A stretch of 8,592 nt of DNA from Roseovarius sp. UBA6217 (lineage in GTDB: Bacteria > Pseudomonadota > Alphaproteobacteria > Rhodobacterales > Rhodobacteraceae), in NCBI GenBank assembly GCA_002421985.1, contig DISF01000081.1:10694-19285 (forward strand). The letters are read 5' to 3'. Both the position numbers and the translations under genes were made by a program. This document shows, piece after piece, positions 6,518 to 8,592 of this stretch (positions are counted from its first letter, which is position 1; every line of letters begins with the position of its first letter). The notes beneath the pieces were generated by a model. It was not told the origin of the DNA. It saw only the letters and a list, made by a program, of their open reading frames with translations, and made no database searches.

Positions 6518-6937
6518 ATGCGTCACGCAAGAGGATACCGCCGCCTGAACCGCACCCACGAGCACCGCAAGGCGCTGTGGGCGAACATGGCCGGCTCGCT
6601 CATCGAACATGAGCAGATCAAGACCACCCTGCCCAAGGCCAAGGAATTGCGCCGGGTCATCGAAAAGCTGGTCACATTGGGCAAGCGCGGCGATCTGCAC
6701 GCCCGTCGGCAGGCCGCGGCCCAGCTCAAGCAGGATATCCACGTCGCCAAGCTCTTTGACGTGATCGGCCCGCGCTACAAGGAGCGTCAGGGCGGTTATG
6801 TCCGCGTGCTCAAGGCCGGGTTCCGCTACGGGGACATGGCACCGATGGCGATCATCGAATTCGTCGAGCGCGATGTTTCCGCCAAGGGTGCCGCCGATCA
6901 TGCCCGCGTCGAGGCCGAAGAGGCCGCCGAGGACTGA
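6518..6937 (+). CDS. rplQ: 50S ribosomal protein L17
   Basis: L17 binds 23S rRNA near the exit of the large-subunit peptide tunnel. The 139-residue product begins with the conserved MRHARGYRRLNRTHEHRKAL and contains the family signature IKTTLPKAKELRRVIEKLVT (34-53). The remaining body ends at GFRYGDMAPMAIIEFVER (101-118), and a short acidic Ala/Glu tail follows. Bacterial L17 proteins are about 120-140 residues, so this is complete. AGGAG (6506-6510) lies 7 bases upstream of the ATG. It is the last gene of the ribosomal cluster: an intrinsic terminator begins 31 bases after its stop. A 95-base gap with a perfect stem-loop separates it from rpoA. Confidence 0.98.
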   Translation: MRHARGYRRLNRTHEHRKALWANMAGSLIEHEQIKTTLPKAKELRRVIEKLVTLGKRGDLHARRQAAAQLKQDIHVAKLFDVIGPRYKERQGGYVRVLKAGFRYGDMAPMAIIEFVERDVSAKGAADHARVEAEEAAED

Positions 6938-6967
6938 TCCGCGCCAGACCATCCGGTTTGACCCAGA

Positions 6968-6993
6968 CCCCCGCCGCAACCGGCGGGGGTTTT
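6968..6993 (+). terminator. Intrinsic (Rho-independent) terminator of the ribosomal operon
   Basis: CCCCCGCCG (6968-6976) pairs perfectly with CGGCGGGGG (6981-6989) around the loop CAAC. TTTT follows immediately (6990-6993), with another TTT at 6997-6999. Position, stem strength and the T tract all fit termination after rplQ. Confidence 0.92.
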
Positions 6994-7200
6994 GCGTTTG
7001 CGGGGCAGGGGTATTCGGGCCGGAAGACGCGGCGCGGGCTTGTATTGCCGCGATCCTGTCTGCATATCTTGGCCATGCTTTCCACAAGAGGCCGCATATT
7101 GTGATCCCGAGCCTGATGCCCGCCGTCCGCCCTGTCCCCCCCCCGCCCGCGACCGCAAGGCGCGTGGCCGGGGCGCGGTGCCGCGTCGCGGGGCGGAGCG
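6994..7200. other. Gap between the rplQ terminator and rarA, no gene recognised
   Basis: Frames open here on both strands lack recognisable protein motifs and are interrupted by stops on at least one frame before rarA. The segment holds a nine-C homopolymer (7136-7144) and a weak promoter-like pair, TTGTAT (7040-7045) and CATATC (7063-7068), 17 bases apart, that could serve rarA. The last 60 bases are extremely GC-rich. Confidence 0.5.
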
Positions 7201-8508
7201 GTGGCTGATCTCTTTGACAGCGCGCCCGAGGGGGCACCCTCTGCCGCGCCGCGCCCGCTGGCCGACCGGTTGCGCCCGCGTGCCCTCTCGGAGGTGATCG
7301 GGCAGCAGGCGGTGCTTGGCCCCGAGGGCGCGCTTGGGGTGATGCTGGCCGCGGGCAGTCTTGGCTCGCTCATCCTGTGGGGGCCGCCGGGGGTGGGCAA
7401 GACCACCATCGCGCGGCTTCTGGCGCATGAGACCGACCTGCATTTCGTGCAGATCAGCGCCATTTTCACCGGCGTGCCAGAGTTGCGCCGCGTGTTCGAG
7501 GCGGCGCGGCACAGGCGCGGCAACGGGCAGGGCACGCTCTTGTTCGTCGATGAAATCCACCGGTTCAACCGCGCGCAGCAGGATGCGTTCCTGCCGCATA
7601 TGGAGGATGGCACGATCCTTCTGGTGGGGGCGACCACGGAAAACCCGTCTTTCGAGTTGAATGCCGCGCTTCTGAGCCGGGCGCAGGTGATGGTGTTGGA
7701 GCGGCTGTCGCTGGCCGATCTGGAGCTTCTGGCGCAGCGCGCCGAGAGGGAACTGGGCCGCGCCCTGCCGCTTGATGGCCCGGCGCGCGAGGCGCTTCTG
7801 GAGATGGCCGATGGCGACGGGCGCGCGCTCTTGAATCTGATCGAGCAGGTGACGGCGTGGAAGGTCGAGGGGCGGCTCGACAGCGCGGCGCTGGCCGCGC
7901 GGCTGATGCGGCGGGCGGCGCAATATGACAAGTCGGGCGACGCGCATTACAACCTGATTTCCGCGCTGCACAAATCGGTGCGCGGCTCGGACCCGGATGC
8001 GGCGCTCTACTGGCTGGCGCGGATGCTGGCAGGGGGCGAGGATCCGCGATATCTCGCCCGCCGCATCACCCGGATGGCGATCGAGGATATCGGCCTTGCC
8101 GACAGCCACGCGCAGACCGTCTGCCTGCACGCCTGGGAGATTTACGAGCGGCTGGGCAGCCCCGAGGGCGATCTGGCGCTGGGGCAGGCCGTGATCTATC
8201 TCGCGCTCGCGCCGAAATCGAACGCGGGCTACGGCGCGTTCAAGGCGGCGCTGCGCGATGCGAAGCGGACGGGAAGCGCGCCGCCGCCCAAGCATATCCT
8301 GAACGCGCCCACCGCGCTGATGAGGGAACAGGGCTATGGCGCGGGCTATAAATATGACCATGACACCGAAGACGGCTTCTCCGGGCAGGATTATTTCCCC
8401 GAGGAAATGAAGCGCCCGGTTTACTACCTGCCGCCCGAGCGCGGCTTTGAGCGCGAATTGAAAAAGCGGCTCGACTATTTCGCCAAGCTTCGAAAGCGAC
8501 TCGGCTGA
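7201..8508 (+). CDS. rarA: Replication-associated recombination protein A (RarA/MgsA), AAA+ ATPase
   Basis: RarA (MgsA; WRNIP1/Mgs1 in eukaryotes) is a clamp-loader-like AAA+ ATPase that acts at stalled replication forks and on single-stranded DNA ends, interacting with SSB. The 435-residue product is full length. Visible parts are the N-terminal PLADRLRPRALSEVIGQ (19-35), Walker A GPPGVGKTT (61-69), Walker B LLFVDEIH (113-120), sensor 1 GATTENPS (143-150), the arginine finger in LLSRAQV (Arg160), sensor 2 GDGRALLNLIE (205-215) and the tetramerisation/C-terminal region with HYNLISALHKSVRGSDPDAALYW starting near residue 249. Translation starts at GTG 7201; an in-frame TGA at 7114-7116 and the lack of other ATG or GTG codons make it the earliest start. 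The ribosome-binding sequence is poor (GGAG at 7195-7198, only 2 bases away). It is a separate unit from the ribosomal operon, after the terminator. Confidence 0.95.
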   Translation: MADLFDSAPEGAPSAAPRPLADRLRPRALSEVIGQQAVLGPEGALGVMLAAGSLGSLILWGPPGVGKTTIARLLAHETDLHFVQISAIFTGVPELRRVFEAARHRRGNGQGTLLFVDEIHRFNRAQQDAFLPHMEDGTILLVGATTENPSFELNAALLSRAQVMVLERLSLADLELLAQRAERELGRALPLDGPAREALLEMADGDGRALLNLIEQVTAWKVEGRLDSAALAARLMRRAAQYDKSGDAHYNLISALHKSVRGSDPDAALYWLARMLAGGEDPRYLARRITRMAIEDIGLADSHAQTVCLHAWEIYERLGSPEGDLALGQAVIYLALAPKSNAGYGAFKAALRDAKRTGSAPPPKHILNAPTALMREQGYGAGYKYDHDTEDGFSGQDYFPEEMKRPVYYLPPERGFERELKKRLDYFAKLRKRLG

Positions 8509-8510
8509 AG

Positions 8511-8546
8511 GCGGGCGGGGCGCTGCGTTGCGGCAACGCCGCCCGC
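8511..8546. terminator. Large GC-rich stem-loop after rarA, possible terminator
   Basis: GCGGGCGG (8511-8518) pairs perfectly with CCGCCCGC (8539-8546), and CGTTG (8526-8530) pairs with CAACG (8534-8538) on a three-base loop CGG, leaving an unpaired stretch on the left side only. It starts 2 bases after the rarA stop. There is no T tract, so it may stabilise the 3' end or act with Rho. The rest of the tail to 8592 shows no start of another gene. Confidence 0.45.
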
Positions 8547-8592
8547 ACCTTGGGTGTCGTCATGGCCTGGCTTGTCTTATCCTGAACCCGGC

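Noticed and set aside
6898..8361. A 487-codon minus-strand open frame opposite rarA
   Set aside because: Antisense shadow with Arg/Pro-rich composition and no motifs; rarA has all AAA+ motifs in the correct order.

Overview
The window is a GC-rich stretch of an alphaproteobacterial chromosome, most likely from the Rhodobacterales (Roseobacter/Rhodobacter group). The assignment rests on the protein sequences (a RpoA beginning MIHKNWAELVKPTQL, a short-lid adenylate kinase, a long SecY) and on the gene order rplO-secY-adk-rpsM-rpsK-rpoA-rplQ. It is core genome: I see no phage, insertion sequence, CRISPR array, toxin-antitoxin or defence locus.

Left part (1-1612): the first 185 codons of murA run leftwards off the window, directly preceded by a 57-residue basic small protein that appears to be co-transcribed with it. 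A tRNA-Thr(GGT) gene lies on the plus strand at 818-892. On the minus strand follows an uncharacterised exported protein of 209 residues (983-1612), divergent from the ribosomal cluster.

Centre (1613-6993): the downstream half of the spc operon (rplO, secY, adk) and the alpha operon (rpsM, rpsK, rpoA, rplQ) lie in line on the plus strand. These supply ribosomal proteins L15, S13, S11 and L17, the Sec translocon channel, adenylate kinase and the RNA polymerase alpha subunit. A promoter-like site precedes rplO and another precedes rpsM, which starts with TTG behind a long, structured leader. Junctions are either very tight (secY/adk overlap by 4 bases, rpsM/rpsK 15 bases apart) or long and carrying strong stem-loops without a T tract (rplO/secY, adk/rpsM, rpsK/rpoA, rpoA/rplQ). 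A textbook intrinsic terminator closes the cluster at 6968-6993.

Right part (6994-8592): a 200-base stretch with no recognisable gene, then rarA (GTG start), a AAA+ ATPase of the replication-fork/recombination RarA/MgsA/WRNIP1 family, and a GC-rich stem-loop in the tail. No stretch over 300 bases lacks a gene.

The signals most worth checking are the rpsM leader with its TTG start and 14-base perfect palindrome, the intra-operon stem-loops, the small protein upstream of murA, and the exported protein beside rplO. I do not see a clearly new multi-gene system.
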